64,000 nt of DNA from Rhodoplanes serenus. Its GTDB lineage: Bacteria; Pseudomonadota; Alphaproteobacteria; Rhizobiales; Xanthobacteraceae. The stretch covers positions 1 to 64,000 of the forward strand of contig CAMDDZ010000011.1 in assembly GCA_945893145.1 (NCBI GenBank), written 5' to 3'. Positions within the stretch are counted from its first letter, which is position 1. Every line of letters starts with the position of its first letter. The notes under the pieces were generated by a model. It was given only the letters and a program-made list of their open reading frames with translations. It was not told the DNA's origin and did not search any database. Both the position numbers and the translations under genes were made by a program. This document shows positions 50,218 to 59,271 of this stretch, piece after piece.

Positions 50218-51192
50218 TCAGTTGCCGGTCATGGTGCGAAGCCTCGCGACCGCATCCGGTGCGCGATCCTGAAGCGCTTTCCACTCGACGTTATAGGCGG
50301 CGTTGAGGTAGAGCGCGTTCTCGGCGTCAGAGAATTTGACCTTGGTCACTTTGCTGCCGATCGCCTTCCACTCGTTGTCCTGCTCGTCGTTGAAGTGCTT
50401 GACCATGGTCGGCTCGAATTCGACAGTCAGACTGGTCAGCGCGTCCTGGGTTTCCTTCGGCAGCGCCTTCCACTTGTCGAGGTTCATGAGCGCGACGACA
50501 TTGCTCGCCGGATAGAACGGCAGGTCGATGACGTATTTGACGGTGTCGAGCCAGCCGCGCTTGAGCGGACCCGTGACCGGCCAGCCGAAGCCGTCGACGA
50601 TGCCGGAGCCGAGCGCTGTGTAGACCTCGGGTGCATTGATCGTAACCGCCACCATGCCGAACTCGCGCATCAGGCGGTCGTAGAGCACGCCCGAACGCAT
50701 CTTCAGTCCCTTGAGATCGGCGAGCGTCTTCGGCTCCTTCTTGGTCCACAGATAGAACGGCGAAATCTGCACTCGGCCGATGTAATGGGCATTGAGCCTC
50801 TTGGCATGCTCCTCGACCATGAAGTCGTAGAAGCCGCTCTTGCGTTCCTCGCTGGGGCTGAGCTTCGACAGCACGAAGGCCGGCGAAGTGGGCACCTGGT
50901 CCTGATAGTCGCCGCTGGGCAGGAAGATGATATCGAGCACGCCGGTGCGCATGGCTTCGGTCTGTTGAAAGCGCGTGATGACTTCCGGTCCGCCGACATA
51001 GTTGATGCGTAGCTTGCCGCTGAGCTTGCGGTTGACCTCGCTCACCCAGGTGTTGGCCATGACGAGCACGGGGTCGTTCTTCGGGATGAATCCGACCGCC
51101 CTGAGCGTGGTCTGCGCACTCGCGCTCGATGCCGCGAGGGTGGCCGCGATCGCAAGCGGGCCAAGCCAAAACCATCGACGCACAAAGCGCAT
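50218..51192 (-). CDS. TRAP transporter periplasmic binding protein (DctP type)
   Basis: The product is 324 residues from ATG 51192, with GGGAGG 7 nt upstream; a GTG at 51198 is possible. The signal peptide ends SASAQT. DctP-family features include KLRINYVGGPEVITRFQQTEA and the Arg of MRSGVLYDRLMRE, positioned like the carboxylate-binding Arg of DctP proteins. It takes up an organic acid for the flanking MmgE/PrpD and alcohol dehydrogenase enzymes. Confidence 0.9.
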   Translation of the reverse strand: MRFVRRWFWLGPLAIAATLAASSASAQTTLRAVGFIPKNDPVLVMANTWVSEVNRKLSGKLRINYVGGPEVITRFQQTEAMRTGVLDIIFLPSGDYQDQVPTSPAFVLSKLSPSEERKSGFYDFMVEEHAKRLNAHYIGRVQISPFYLWTKKEPKTLADLKGLKMRSGVLYDRLMREFGMVAVTINAPEVYTALGSGIVDGFGWPVTGPLKRGWLDTVKYVIDLPFYPASNVVALMNLDKWKALPKETQDALTSLTVEFEPTMVKHFNDEQDNEWKAIGSKVTKVKFSDAENALYLNAAYNVEWKALQDRAPDAVARLRTMTGN

Positions 51193-51281
51193 CGCCACCT
51201 CCCGAAACAGCCGATATTCATTGAACTTGCGGGCGTCAGCTTAGGATCGCGGGCGGAGCCGTCAAGTGCGAGCACCCAGCG

Positions 51282-52634
51282 TTATGCCGGCGAAGCGATG
51301 GCCGCGGCTGCGAGATGCATCAACTCGCGGCATCGCGGCGTTCCTTCGAGCAGCGTCCGCAGGAGCGCGTTGGTTGCAGGTTGCGGACGGTTCGCGGTGT
51401 TGGCTCGGAACTTGGCGATGATTTGCGCCTCGGTCGGCGAGGTAAGTCCGACCGCGCGGGAGATGGCCCGGCCGTCGCGGCGGGCGATCTCCATGCGGCC
51501 GTCGAAGCCCGAGCCGAGCGAAGCATCGGCTTCGCAGTGGATGCGAGCAGCGAACGCGTGGATTTCGGGACTCTGGATGGTAGCGGGAGTAAGGGTTGCG
51601 AGGTCAACCCGGCCTTCGATCAGAGCTGCCGCCAGCATGAACGGCAGGCTGGCGATGGCTTCGAGGTCGTTGCGTGGCGCGATCTTGCTGTCGCGCGGCT
51701 CGCCGACGATCTGCGTCGCCCACGGCGCCATGATGCAGCGGATCGAGGCGATACTTTCAATTGCAAGTTTCTCCTCGCGGAGCGCCAATCCGGCGTCGAT
51801 ATAGGGCTGGATCACGTGCGCGCAGGGATAGATCTTGGCTTGCGCGGTGGCGCCGTGCCAGGTCGACCCCAGGCCATCGTCGAGCGCGGCAAGATCAACA
51901 CCGGCGTTGCCAAGGAAAGCGCCGTAAAGCCCGAAGCGATGATCGAGCCCCTGGCGCGGGCCGCGAAAGCCCGTGGCAGCGAGCTGCGCCGCGATCAGAC
52001 CACCATGCGCTGACCAGCCGGTGTGCATCCATTTCGACCAGCCGCCGTCGCCCAGAAAGGCCAGCAGGCCGCTGCTCATGCTGGTACCAAGCCCCATCGC
52101 GTCGGCAAGGGGCGAGGCGTCGAGCCTCATCAGATGGCCAGCCGTAGCGGCTGCGGCGATCGGCCCCACGATGCCGGTGGCGTGAAAGCCGCGTGCATGG
52201 AAGCTCCGCCCGGCCACCATGCCGAGCCGCGCCGCGATCTCGTAGCCGGCGACGATTGAGGTCGTGAGCGCGTTGAACGGCGCGTCAGCGTTTTCCGCCG
52301 CCGCAAGCGCGGCCGCGATCACGATGCTGCCCGGATGGACAACGCTATCGATATAGGTGTCGTCGAAGTCGCGGGCGTGCGCCAGGCTGCCGTGGACCAG
52401 CGCCGCGATCGCTGGTGGCGACTCCTGGCTGGTCACGAGCACTGTTGCGCCGGCACCTGGGTTGGCGTTGGCGAAGGCACGCAGGCTTTTCCCCGCGTCG
52501 TGCCCAGCCGCGACCGCAATCAGGCCCAGGGTGTCGACAAGGCGGAGGCGGGCGAGGCGATGCTGTTCCGCAGGAACGCGCTCCGGAGTCAGCGCGCCGA
52601 TCCATTCGGCAACGCGCTCAAGCGGCGTCACCAC
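51282..52634 (-). CDS. MmgE/PrpD-family protein
   Basis: The product is 450 residues. The family includes 2-methylcitrate dehydratase and cis-aconitate decarboxylase. The helical N-terminal domain carries RLRLVDTLGLIAVAA and HGSLAHARDFDDTYID, and the catalytic region around ATVMLP-like segments is conserved in layout (WMHTGWSAHGGLIAA). It may dehydrate or decarboxylate a hydroxy tricarboxylate. Its start overlaps the stop of the alcohol dehydrogenase gene by 7 nt and it precedes the TRAP genes on the same strand. Confidence 0.83.
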   Translation of the reverse strand: MVTPLERVAEWIGALTPERVPAEQHRLARLRLVDTLGLIAVAAGHDAGKSLRAFANANPGAGATVLVTSQESPPAIAALVHGSLAHARDFDDTYIDSVVHPGSIVIAAALAAAENADAPFNALTTSIVAGYEIAARLGMVAGRSFHARGFHATGIVGPIAAAATAGHLMRLDASPLADAMGLGTSMSSGLLAFLGDGGWSKWMHTGWSAHGGLIAAQLAATGFRGPRQGLDHRFGLYGAFLGNAGVDLAALDDGLGSTWHGATAQAKIYPCAHVIQPYIDAGLALREEKLAIESIASIRCIMAPWATQIVGEPRDSKIAPRNDLEAIASLPFMLAAALIEGRVDLATLTPATIQSPEIHAFAARIHCEADASLGSGFDGRMEIARRDGRAISRAVGLTSPTEAQIIAKFRANTANRPQPATNALLRTLLEGTPRCRELMHLAAAAIASPA

Positions 52635-53815
52635 ACGCTCCGCAACAGAGCCAACACTTCGGTTTCGGCCATCGGTCGCGGCAAGTTCGCCATCATGTAG
52701 TCGGACATCGTGAGATGCGCGATCTCACCCAGCTCACCCTCGGTGACGCCGACGTCGCGCAAGCGTTGCGGTAGCGGCAAACCGCCGACAAACGCCGCGA
52801 TGCGGTCGGCGCATTCGGCTCCATCCCGTTCAGGCGAATTGGTTCGCGACCCGCCAAGCGCATCGAGAAGCAATGACTGGTCGCCGCCGATCGCCGGCAG
52901 CAAGCGGCGCATGGTGGGCGGCAACAGGATCGAATGCGAGATGCCGTGCTGCAAGCCGTAGCGGCCGCCAACGATATGGCCGATGGCATGGACGACCGAC
53001 ACCATGGCGTTGATCGCGGCCATTCCGGACATGGTGCAGGCCATCTGGCACGCCGCGCGCGCGTCGAGATCGTTTGGCGTCGTGACGGCGCGTGGTAGCG
53101 CCTCCCGCAGCAAACGGATGGCGTGAAGGCCCAAGCCTGTGGAGATCGGATGCCGGTAGGCCGAGTAGAGCGTCTCGACCGCACGAGCCATCGCGGTCAT
53201 GCCGGTCGCGGCCGTCAGCGCGGCCGGCGCGTACACCGCCATCTCGGGGTCGAGCACCGTTGCGGATGGAGTGAGATCGTCGTCCCAGAACAAAAGCTTC
53301 GAGCGCGAATGCGGGTCGCGCGCCGCCGCGGTCGGCATCACATCAGACGCAGAGCCCGCGGTGGTGGGCACCGCGACGTGCGGGATGGTGCGTTTGGGCA
53401 GCGGCGGCTTCTCCATCGCGCCTCCCGGCGCATAGCGGATCGCGTAGGGTTTCAGATCGCCGCCGGTCGCAAGCCGGATCTGGATCGCCTTGCCGGCGTC
53501 GATCGCCGAGCCACCGCCGACCGTGACCAATGCGTCGGCGCCGCTCTCGCGAAACATGACGAGGCCGCGCTCGACCATCTCGACCGGTGTGTGCGCCTTG
53601 ACCTCGGCGAATACGGCGGCGAGCCGGTCGCCAAGCCCGGCCTTCACCTTGCCGAGCATGTCGGTGCGCGCCACGGTCGAGCCGCACAGCACCAGCGCGC
53701 GGTTTCCGCCGACCCGCGCGACCACCGCGCCGAGCGTCGCGACGGCGCCGCGGCCGAACACGATACGTCCCGGCCAATCGCCGAATTCGATCGGAGTGAA
53801 GACTTTGTCTGTCAT
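52628..53815 (-). CDS. Iron-containing alcohol dehydrogenase, maleylacetate-reductase-like
   Basis: The product is 395 residues. The NAD(P)-binding half contains VTVGGGSAIDAGKAIQI. The metal-binding half has VHAIGHIVGGRYGLQHGISHSILLP, the HxxxH-type pattern of group III alcohol dehydrogenases and maleylacetate reductases. The reaction is NAD(P)H-dependent reduction of an aldehyde or of maleylacetate to 3-oxoadipate. It is first in the unit with MmgE/PrpD and the TRAP importer. The region between it and the divergent amidohydrolase (54050) probably holds both promoters. Confidence 0.87.
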   Translation of the reverse strand: MTDKVFTPIEFGDWPGRIVFGRGAVATLGAVVARVGGNRALVLCGSTVARTDMLGKVKAGLGDRLAAVFAEVKAHTPVEMVERGLVMFRESGADALVTVGGGSAIDAGKAIQIRLATGGDLKPYAIRYAPGGAMEKPPLPKRTIPHVAVPTTAGSASDVMPTAAARDPHSRSKLLFWDDDLTPSATVLDPEMAVYAPAALTAATGMTAMARAVETLYSAYRHPISTGLGLHAIRLLREALPRAVTTPNDLDARAACQMACTMSGMAAINAMVSVVHAIGHIVGGRYGLQHGISHSILLPPTMRRLLPAIGGDQSLLLDALGGSRTNSPERDGAECADRIAAFVGGLPLPQRLRDVGVTEGELGEIAHLTMSDYMMANLPRPMAETEVLALLRSVW

Positions 53816-54049
53816 CGGCTGATGGCGGCGCTGCTATTGGTTGGCATGAAGCGGTGCAATTGCGGCGTCACCGATCCGCATATCCTATACGTCCGATCCG
53901 GCAGTGACGACAGCGCAGAGCGTCGCTCGGCGCACGTCTGGAATGTCGGTCGTGGATCGCATTTTTCATCCAAATCTGATAGATTTTGAACAAGCAGGAT
54001 GTTCCGGCGTCGAGTGGGAATGCTGCACCATCGCCTAGGAATTGCATCG

Positions 54050-55555
54050 ATGAAGTCCTCAACCCGTGCCGTCTTGCTCAAGGGCGCTCATGTCATCGAC
54101 CCCGGTCAGGGCATCGACGGTGTCCAAGACGTCGCTCTGGAAAATGGCAAGATCCAATCCGTTGCCGGACTTCCGCCCGACGTCGAGACCATCGATCTCA
54201 CGGGTTCGTATCTGACGCCGGGCTGGATCGACATCCACGTACATGTGTATGGAACATTGGGTTTTGCCGATCCCGATAGCATCGGCGTCTGCCAGGGCGT
54301 GACGTCGTATGTCGAGGCCGGCGGGCCAGGTATCGGCACGCTCGACGAGTTCCTGGCGCTGCTCGAAGGCCAGACCAAGACCACGCTTTATGCGGGACCT
54401 TATATCCGGCCGCTCGGAATCCTCGGTCTGAACTTCATCGAATCCAACGTCCGCACGCTGACCAACATCCCGATTGCCGATTGGATCGACTTCAAAAAGG
54501 CGCATCCCGGCCTGTTGCGCTACATCAAGGTCGGCGCGTTCAGCGGCTACGGCTATGGGCCGAACAAGATCGGCAAGGGTCTTGCGGAAATCCTCGACCT
54601 GCCGCTTTACGCGCACATCGGCGAGCATCAACTGCAGCCCGGCAATGAGTCCGCCTATGAGATCTACCGGGTGTCGGAAGCCGGCGACATCGTCACTCAC
54701 ATTTATCATGGCAACGAGTGCGGCATTCTCGACAAGGACGGCAAGATTTTTCCGGTGGTGCAGGATGCGAAAAATCGCGGTGTGCTGTTCGACGTGGGCT
54801 TCGGCGGCTTCAATTTTTCCTGGCGCGTGGCCGAGCGCGCCTGGGCACAAGGCTTTTTCCCGGACATCATCAGCTCCGATCTCCAGCAATTCAACGTCGC
54901 TGGACCGGCCTACTCGCTGGCGAATGTCATGACGTGCTTTATGAAGCTCGGCATGTCGCTGCGGGAGGCAATCGAGAAGGTGACGATTGCGCCCGCAAAG
55001 GCTCTGCGCATGACGGATATTGCTGGCACATTGAGGCCCGGTCTGCCGGCGGACGTCACGGTGTTTCGCATCGACCGAGGCGCGATCACCTTGACCGACA
55101 CCACAAATCACACGCGGCCGTACGACCAGCGCATCGTTCCGACGATCACGTTCAAGAACGGCGAGCGGATCGACTGTGACATGGAGCGCTGCCAGAACGA
55201 GCGCAATTGGCTCATCCAGATCGCCGAGGATCACGAGCCAGAAGGAATGAAGCGCCTGACGGCGGCGCAAACGGCCTTCCTCGGCGTTCTGGCGGGCAAA
55301 CTTGCGCCAATTCAGTGGGACGAATTCTCGGTGCAGACGCTAGACTACGACAAGTCGTTGGCGTTGCAGGCGGCCTTCCATCAAGCACGCCTGGAGCAGA
55401 ACATTCCACTGCGCGATGCGCTGATCGCGGTGTTCGACCTGTTCCTCGACAATCCCTTCACCATGCAGATCGGCCTGTTCCTGCTGCGGCTAGATCGCGG
55501 ATTTGCACTCGAGCGGATGCGCAAGGTCGCGACGGCACAGCGGAAGGTTGCCTAA
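54050..55555 (+). CDS. Dihydroorotase/amidohydrolase-like metal-dependent hydrolase with C-terminal extension
   Basis: The product is 501 residues from ATG 54050 (AGGA nine nt upstream). The barrel starts AVLLKGAHVIDPGQGIDG, metal motif DIHVHVYG, and later carries YAHIGEHQLQPG, a conserved His in VTHIYHGNE, and SSDLQQFNV. The last 130 residues or so lie beyond the usual barrel end (RPGLPADVTVFRID) and form a helical extension. The class hydrolyses cyclic or linear amides, or deamidates bases. It overlaps nothing, but a Rieske-type gene follows after 2 nt. A ring-opening role is likely. Confidence 0.83.
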   Translation: MKSSTRAVLLKGAHVIDPGQGIDGVQDVALENGKIQSVAGLPPDVETIDLTGSYLTPGWIDIHVHVYGTLGFADPDSIGVCQGVTSYVEAGGPGIGTLDEFLALLEGQTKTTLYAGPYIRPLGILGLNFIESNVRTLTNIPIADWIDFKKAHPGLLRYIKVGAFSGYGYGPNKIGKGLAEILDLPLYAHIGEHQLQPGNESAYEIYRVSEAGDIVTHIYHGNECGILDKDGKIFPVVQDAKNRGVLFDVGFGGFNFSWRVAERAWAQGFFPDIISSDLQQFNVAGPAYSLANVMTCFMKLGMSLREAIEKVTIAPAKALRMTDIAGTLRPGLPADVTVFRIDRGAITLTDTTNHTRPYDQRIVPTITFKNGERIDCDMERCQNERNWLIQIAEDHEPEGMKRLTAAQTAFLGVLAGKLAPIQWDEFSVQTLDYDKSLALQAAFHQARLEQNIPLRDALIAVFDLFLDNPFTMQIGLFLLRLDRGFALERMRKVATAQRKVA

Positions 55556-55557
55556 GA

Positions 55558-55938
55558 GTGTCGATATCCGATCAATCGGCAGCCGCCGGCGCAAATACGG
55601 CTGGCTCAGAGCCCGGCGTCAGCACGGATTGGTGCGTTCTTGAGGGTCTCGACCCGGACAAAGCCGAGTTTCCGGCGCAGGCTCGCATCGGGGATCAGCG
55701 CATTCTGGTGCTTCGCGTCGGCCAAGGCTTCCGTGGCGTCGAACGAAGCTGCCCGCATCAGCAGCGGTCGCTGCACGATGCGTTTCTTCAGGCTGGCGAA
55801 ACCATGTTGCGTTGCCGTTGGCACAATTATGTGTTCCGGCTCCGTGACGGCAAGGGCATCAATTGCCCGGGCTACAAGCTCAAGGTCTTCGAGATCATGC
55901 GCGACAACAATGTGCTGCTCGCGCGCGCCGTCGCTTAA
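55558..55938 (+). CDS. Small Rieske [2Fe-2S] ferredoxin-like protein
   Basis: The product is 126 residues from GTG 55558, 2 nt after the amidohydrolase stop. The Rieske cluster motif is complete: CPH (about residue 65) and CRWH about 20 residues later (LRCRWHNYVF). The first 30 residues are an N-terminal extension beyond the Rieske core. It carries electrons to a Rieske oxygenase or has a redox role with the hydrolase. The oxygenase genes at 58792-60611 lack a ferredoxin of their own and lie 3 kb away, convergent. Its stop is 5 nt from the opposite-strand permease stop. Confidence 0.85.
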   Translation: MSISDQSAAAGANTAGSEPGVSTDWCVLEGLDPDKAEFPAQARIGDQRILVLRVGQGFRGVERSCPHQQRSLHDAFLQAGETMLRCRWHNYVFRLRDGKGINCPGYKLKVFEIMRDNNVLLARAVA

Positions 55939-55943
55939 AGCGC

Positions 55944-56768
55944 CTATTTGGTTGCCTTGCCGCTCCAGAAGCAGAGCTTTGTCTCGATCAGCCGCAGGAC
56001 GAGGTTCAGCACCACGCCGGTGACGGCAATCAGCACCAGCGCGGCGAACATCGAGGCAAGGTCGAGGCCGAAGTTGGCTTGCAGGATCAGCACGCCGATG
56101 CCGGTCTTGGCGCCGACGAACTCGCCCACGATGGCGCCGATCACCGCGAGCACGATCCCGGTGTTGAGGCCGGCCATGATGTAAGGCAGGGCATTTGGCA
56201 GTTGCACGTAGCGCAGGAGTTGTGTGCGCGTGCCGCACATCGCCGTGATCAGCGCGATCCGGTCGGAGTCCACTGCGCGCAGCCCCGCGATGGTGTTGAT
56301 CAGGCTCGGAAACAAGCAGGTCAGCGCGACGATAAAGATTTTCGACGAGATGCCGAACCCGAACCAAACGATCATTAGCGGCGCGATCGCGACCTTGGGC
56401 ACGGTCTGCAGGCCGACCACATAGGGATAAACGATCCGATCCAGCACCGGCACCTGAACCATGGCGATGCCAAGCAGGATGCCGCAGGTCGAACCGATCG
56501 TGAAGCCGACAAGAATCTCAGTCAGCGTCACCGCAAGCGCGGATAGATAATTGCCGTTGACCACGCCCTCATATAACGCGACTGCGATCGAAGAAGGGGT
56601 GGGAAACACGTAAGCTGGCACGTCGAAGCCGCGGATGCCACCTTCGATGACCAGCAACAGGATCGCGAGCGAAAGCAGGCGCTCCAAGATGCGCCACGCT
56701 GCGCCGCTCACGCGCCCAGGCGGGGCGGCCTCTGAGGCTTGCGGTTTGGTGGTTGCGATGTCTGCCAT
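55944..56768 (-). CDS. ABC transporter permease (SsuC type)
   Basis: The product is 274 residues with about 6 membrane spans; the family loop is DRIALITAMCGTRTQLLRYVQLPNALPY. It is closely similar in layout to the permease at 37654 but in a different operon, with ATPase and binding protein upstream. It lies 17 nt after the ATPase gene. The importer probably carries the substrate of the Rieske dioxygenase genes that follow. Confidence 0.9.
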   Translation of the reverse strand: MADIATTKPQASEAAPPGRVSGAAWRILERLLSLAILLLVIEGGIRGFDVPAYVFPTPSSIAVALYEGVVNGNYLSALAVTLTEILVGFTIGSTCGILLGIAMVQVPVLDRIVYPYVVGLQTVPKVAIAPLMIVWFGFGISSKIFIVALTCLFPSLINTIAGLRAVDSDRIALITAMCGTRTQLLRYVQLPNALPYIMAGLNTGIVLAVIGAIVGEFVGAKTGIGVLILQANFGLDLASMFAALVLIAVTGVVLNLVLRLIETKLCFWSGKATK

Positions 56769-56785
56769 CCGGCTCGCTCGATCGT

Positions 56786-57583
56786 CTATGCGGCGCAGGC
56801 AAGGTCGAGGCTTTGCCGGATTTCGGCAGACAGCCGGGCTAACTCCGGCGACAGCAGGTCGGCGAAGGTCCGCGGCCGCGGCGCAGGATTGTCGAACACG
56901 GCGACGATGCGGCCCGGCCGCGGCGACATCACGGCGATGCGGTCCGAGAGGAACACCGCTTCGCTGATCGAATGTGTGATGAACATCACGGTCTTTCGGC
57001 TGTCCATCCAGACGCGCTGTAATTCGCCCGCCATCTGCTCCCGCGTGATGGCATCGAGCGCTGCGAAAGGCTCGTCCATGATCAGCAACTTCGGATCGTG
57101 CACCAGCGCGCGGACAATGGCAGCGCGATGCTGCATGCCTCCGGAAAGCTCGTATGGATATTTCTGTTCGAAGCCACCGAGACCTGCCATCTGGAGAAGC
57201 GCGCGGGCCCGCTCGGTGGCGCTTGGCCGGTCGAGTTTCATGACGTCGGCGGGCAGCAACACATTTTCTTCGATGGTCCGCCAGGGCAGCAGCACCGGCG
57301 CCTGAAACACCGCGCCGACACCACGCGATGGGCCAGCGATCTCGCGGCCACCGACCGCGAGTCTGCCGCGTGTCGCGCGTTCCAGGCCGAGGATCAGCTT
57401 GAGTAGGCTACTCTTGCCGCAGCCGCTCGGCCCAACCACCGTGACGAATTCGCCCTCCGCGACGTCGAGTGTGATGTCGCGCAAGGCTTCGACCGAACCC
57501 GAACTGGTGCGATAGGTCAGTCCGACCGCCGACACCTCCAGCGCATGACTGCTCTTGAGGCGGGCGGGCGAAGCCGGGGTCAT
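56786..57583 (-). CDS. ABC transporter ATPase (SsuB type)
   Basis: The product is 265 residues. Walker A GPSGCGKSS, Q-loop AVFQAPVLLPWR, signature LSGGMQHR, Walker B LLIMDEPFAALD and switch FITHSISEA are intact. It overlaps the binding-protein gene stop by 4 nt. It energises the permease at 55944. Confidence 0.92.
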   Translation of the reverse strand: MTPASPARLKSSHALEVSAVGLTYRTSSGSVEALRDITLDVAEGEFVTVVGPSGCGKSSLLKLILGLERATRGRLAVGGREIAGPSRGVGAVFQAPVLLPWRTIEENVLLPADVMKLDRPSATERARALLQMAGLGGFEQKYPYELSGGMQHRAAIVRALVHDPKLLIMDEPFAALDAITREQMAGELQRVWMDSRKTVMFITHSISEAVFLSDRIAVMSPRPGRIVAVFDNPAPRPRTFADLLSPELARLSAEIRQSLDLACAA

Positions 57584-58641
57584 TGGGCCGGGGCGGATTT
57601 CGCGGCCGCTTCGGCAAGCGCGGCGATGTCGATCTTGTTGACGTCGTCGATCAGTGAGCTGTTGAAGAAGTCGGCGAACTTTGTGTCCGCGGGATTCAAT
57701 CCGAACTCCGGGCCGGCGAGTTCGATCAGCTTGTTCCAGCCGGCCTCGGTCATTTCACCCCATTTATGGCCGTCGTTCGGTTGCTTGAAGATTGTCAGCG
57801 TCTTCGTAATTGCATGCACGTCGTTGCGGAGAGTTTGTGCAGCGTCGCCACCCGCCGGCGGCTGGAACTGGGCGTAGTAATTGCGAGCGGTCGCCACAGG
57901 ATTGACCTGGGCAAAGCGCGTGCTGAGCGCGATGCCTTGCAGGCCGCGGACCACGAGGTCGCGGTTCTTGGCGAGCAGAGCATTGCTGGTGACGAACACG
58001 CCAGATGGAACGTCTGGCGAGAAGCTTCGGAACTTCATGCCTAAGTTTTCCAGGCCCGCGATCACGCCGATGAAATGAGAATACGCGTCGATGCGGCCGG
58101 ATTTCAGCGCCACCATTGCCGGCGCCTCTGCGCCGACCGCGAGAAATTGAATCGACGCGGGATCGATGCCGGCCAGGCGCGCCATCGCCTTCAACGTCGG
58201 TACGGCGCCGGAAGCGAGGCTCGTCACGCCGACCGATTTTCCTTTCAGGTCGGCCGCTTTCATGATCGGGCTGTCCTCGGGAACGACCGTCACGTAGGAC
58301 GAGCTATAGTCGTGACAATAAACGACAGAAAGCGGCAGCGTCGGCTGCTTCTTTTTCGCCGCAATGAATTCGAGGATGCCGATGTTGCCGATATCGCCGT
58401 CGCCGGAGATCAGCAGTTGCAGCACTGCGGCCGAACCGGCGATGGTCAGGATTTCCGGCTCGACGCCGATCTTGGTATGCAGGCCCGCGCGCATGCCGGC
58501 ATAGATATAAGCGTGATAGGGCCGTATCACCGGCGACGAACTAACGTAGCGGACCTTCGTCAGCGTCTGGGCGCGCGCCGGCCATGGTGCGAGGCTCAGG
58601 CCGGCGGCGGCTTGCAGGAACGTTCGTCGGGTGGTTGCCAT
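57580..58641 (-). CDS. ABC transporter binding protein (NMT1/SsuA type)
   Basis: The product is 353 residues. A Tat-like signal is present, with MATTRRTFLQAAAGLSLAP at the start. Core NMT1 features: VIRPYHAYIYAGMRAGLHTK and GDGDIGNIGILEFIA. It is upstream of the ATPase and permease and downstream of the dioxygenase beta gene by 150 nt. It delivers ligand to the importer, most likely an aromatic carboxylate given the neighbouring oxygenase. The length is above that of SsuA (about 320). Confidence 0.88.
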   Translation of the reverse strand: MATTRRTFLQAAAGLSLAPWPARAQTLTKVRYVSSSPVIRPYHAYIYAGMRAGLHTKIGVEPEILTIAGSAAVLQLLISGDGDIGNIGILEFIAAKKKQPTLPLSVVYCHDYSSSYVTVVPEDSPIMKAADLKGKSVGVTSLASGAVPTLKAMARLAGIDPASIQFLAVGAEAPAMVALKSGRIDAYSHFIGVIAGLENLGMKFRSFSPDVPSGVFVTSNALLAKNRDLVVRGLQGIALSTRFAQVNPVATARNYYAQFQPPAGGDAAQTLRNDVHAITKTLTIFKQPNDGHKWGEMTEAGWNKLIELAGPEFGLNPADTKFADFFNSSLIDDVNKIDIAALAEAAAKSAPAQ

Positions 58642-58791
58642 CGTCGTTGTGCCTCGTGTCGATTGCGGGTCAGTTTAGGGTTCAGGCGAACAGCGTGGCA
58701 AGTTTGATGCCAATGTGCCGCATTGGCCGCCCTCGATCTGTTTCAACAGCAGGACTGGCTCTTTCCCGGGAGTCGGCGGAGGCCAGCGCCT

Positions 58792-59271
58792 CTACAGCGG
58801 GACGGCCATCGCCGTATGGACGCCATCGCTGTTCAGCAGAGCCACCCGTTTCATCTTGATCCGGAATGAATCCCCATGGCGGGCAAGCTTGTAGGAATGG
58901 CGGCCCGAGTAGATGCGCTGCCGATCGCCTTGATGCTCGACGCAGACGAAGGCCGCGCTCACGGTAAAGCCGCCATCACCGGCTTCCTCTGCCTCGACGT
59001 TACCGATCAGATGGGTGGTGTGCGGCATCGGCGTGAGCACGAGCGCACGCGCTTCGAGCAGCCGCTGCACGCGGATCGCCAGAATGGCGTGATCCTCGTA
59101 GACGATCGATGCGACGTTGAGCGGATCGGTCTGGCCGGGCTGGCTGGGAATCCAATAGATGCCTTGCGGTTCGTAGAGCTTGAGCCATTCTTGGAACTGC
59201 CCGGCGTCGAGCAACCGTGCCTCCTCGAACAAGAACAGCTCGATCCGACGCTGGGTCTGCCAGTCCAGCAT
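58792..59271 (-). CDS. Aromatic-ring-hydroxylating dioxygenase, small (beta) subunit
   Basis: The product is 159 residues from ATG 59271, sharing the ATGA overlap with the alpha-subunit stop. It has the SnoaL-like cone fold: QRRIELFLFEEARLLDAGQFQEW, LYEPQGIYWIPSQP, and TPMPHTTHLIGNVEAEE. The beta subunit stabilises the alpha3beta3 oxygenase. It follows the alpha gene, the usual order. No electron-transfer genes are adjacent. Confidence 0.88.
   Translation of the reverse strand: MLDWQTQRRIELFLFEEARLLDAGQFQEWLKLYEPQGIYWIPSQPGQTDPLNVASIVYEDHAILAIRVQRLLEARALVLTPMPHTTHLIGNVEAEEAGDGGFTVSAAFVCVEHQGDRQRIYSGRHSYKLARHGDSFRIKMKRVALLNSDGVHTAMAVPL

Noticed and set aside
55939-55943. Terminator between the convergent Rieske and permease genes
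   Set aside because: Only 5 nt separate the stops and no stem-loop with a U-run could be drawn there.
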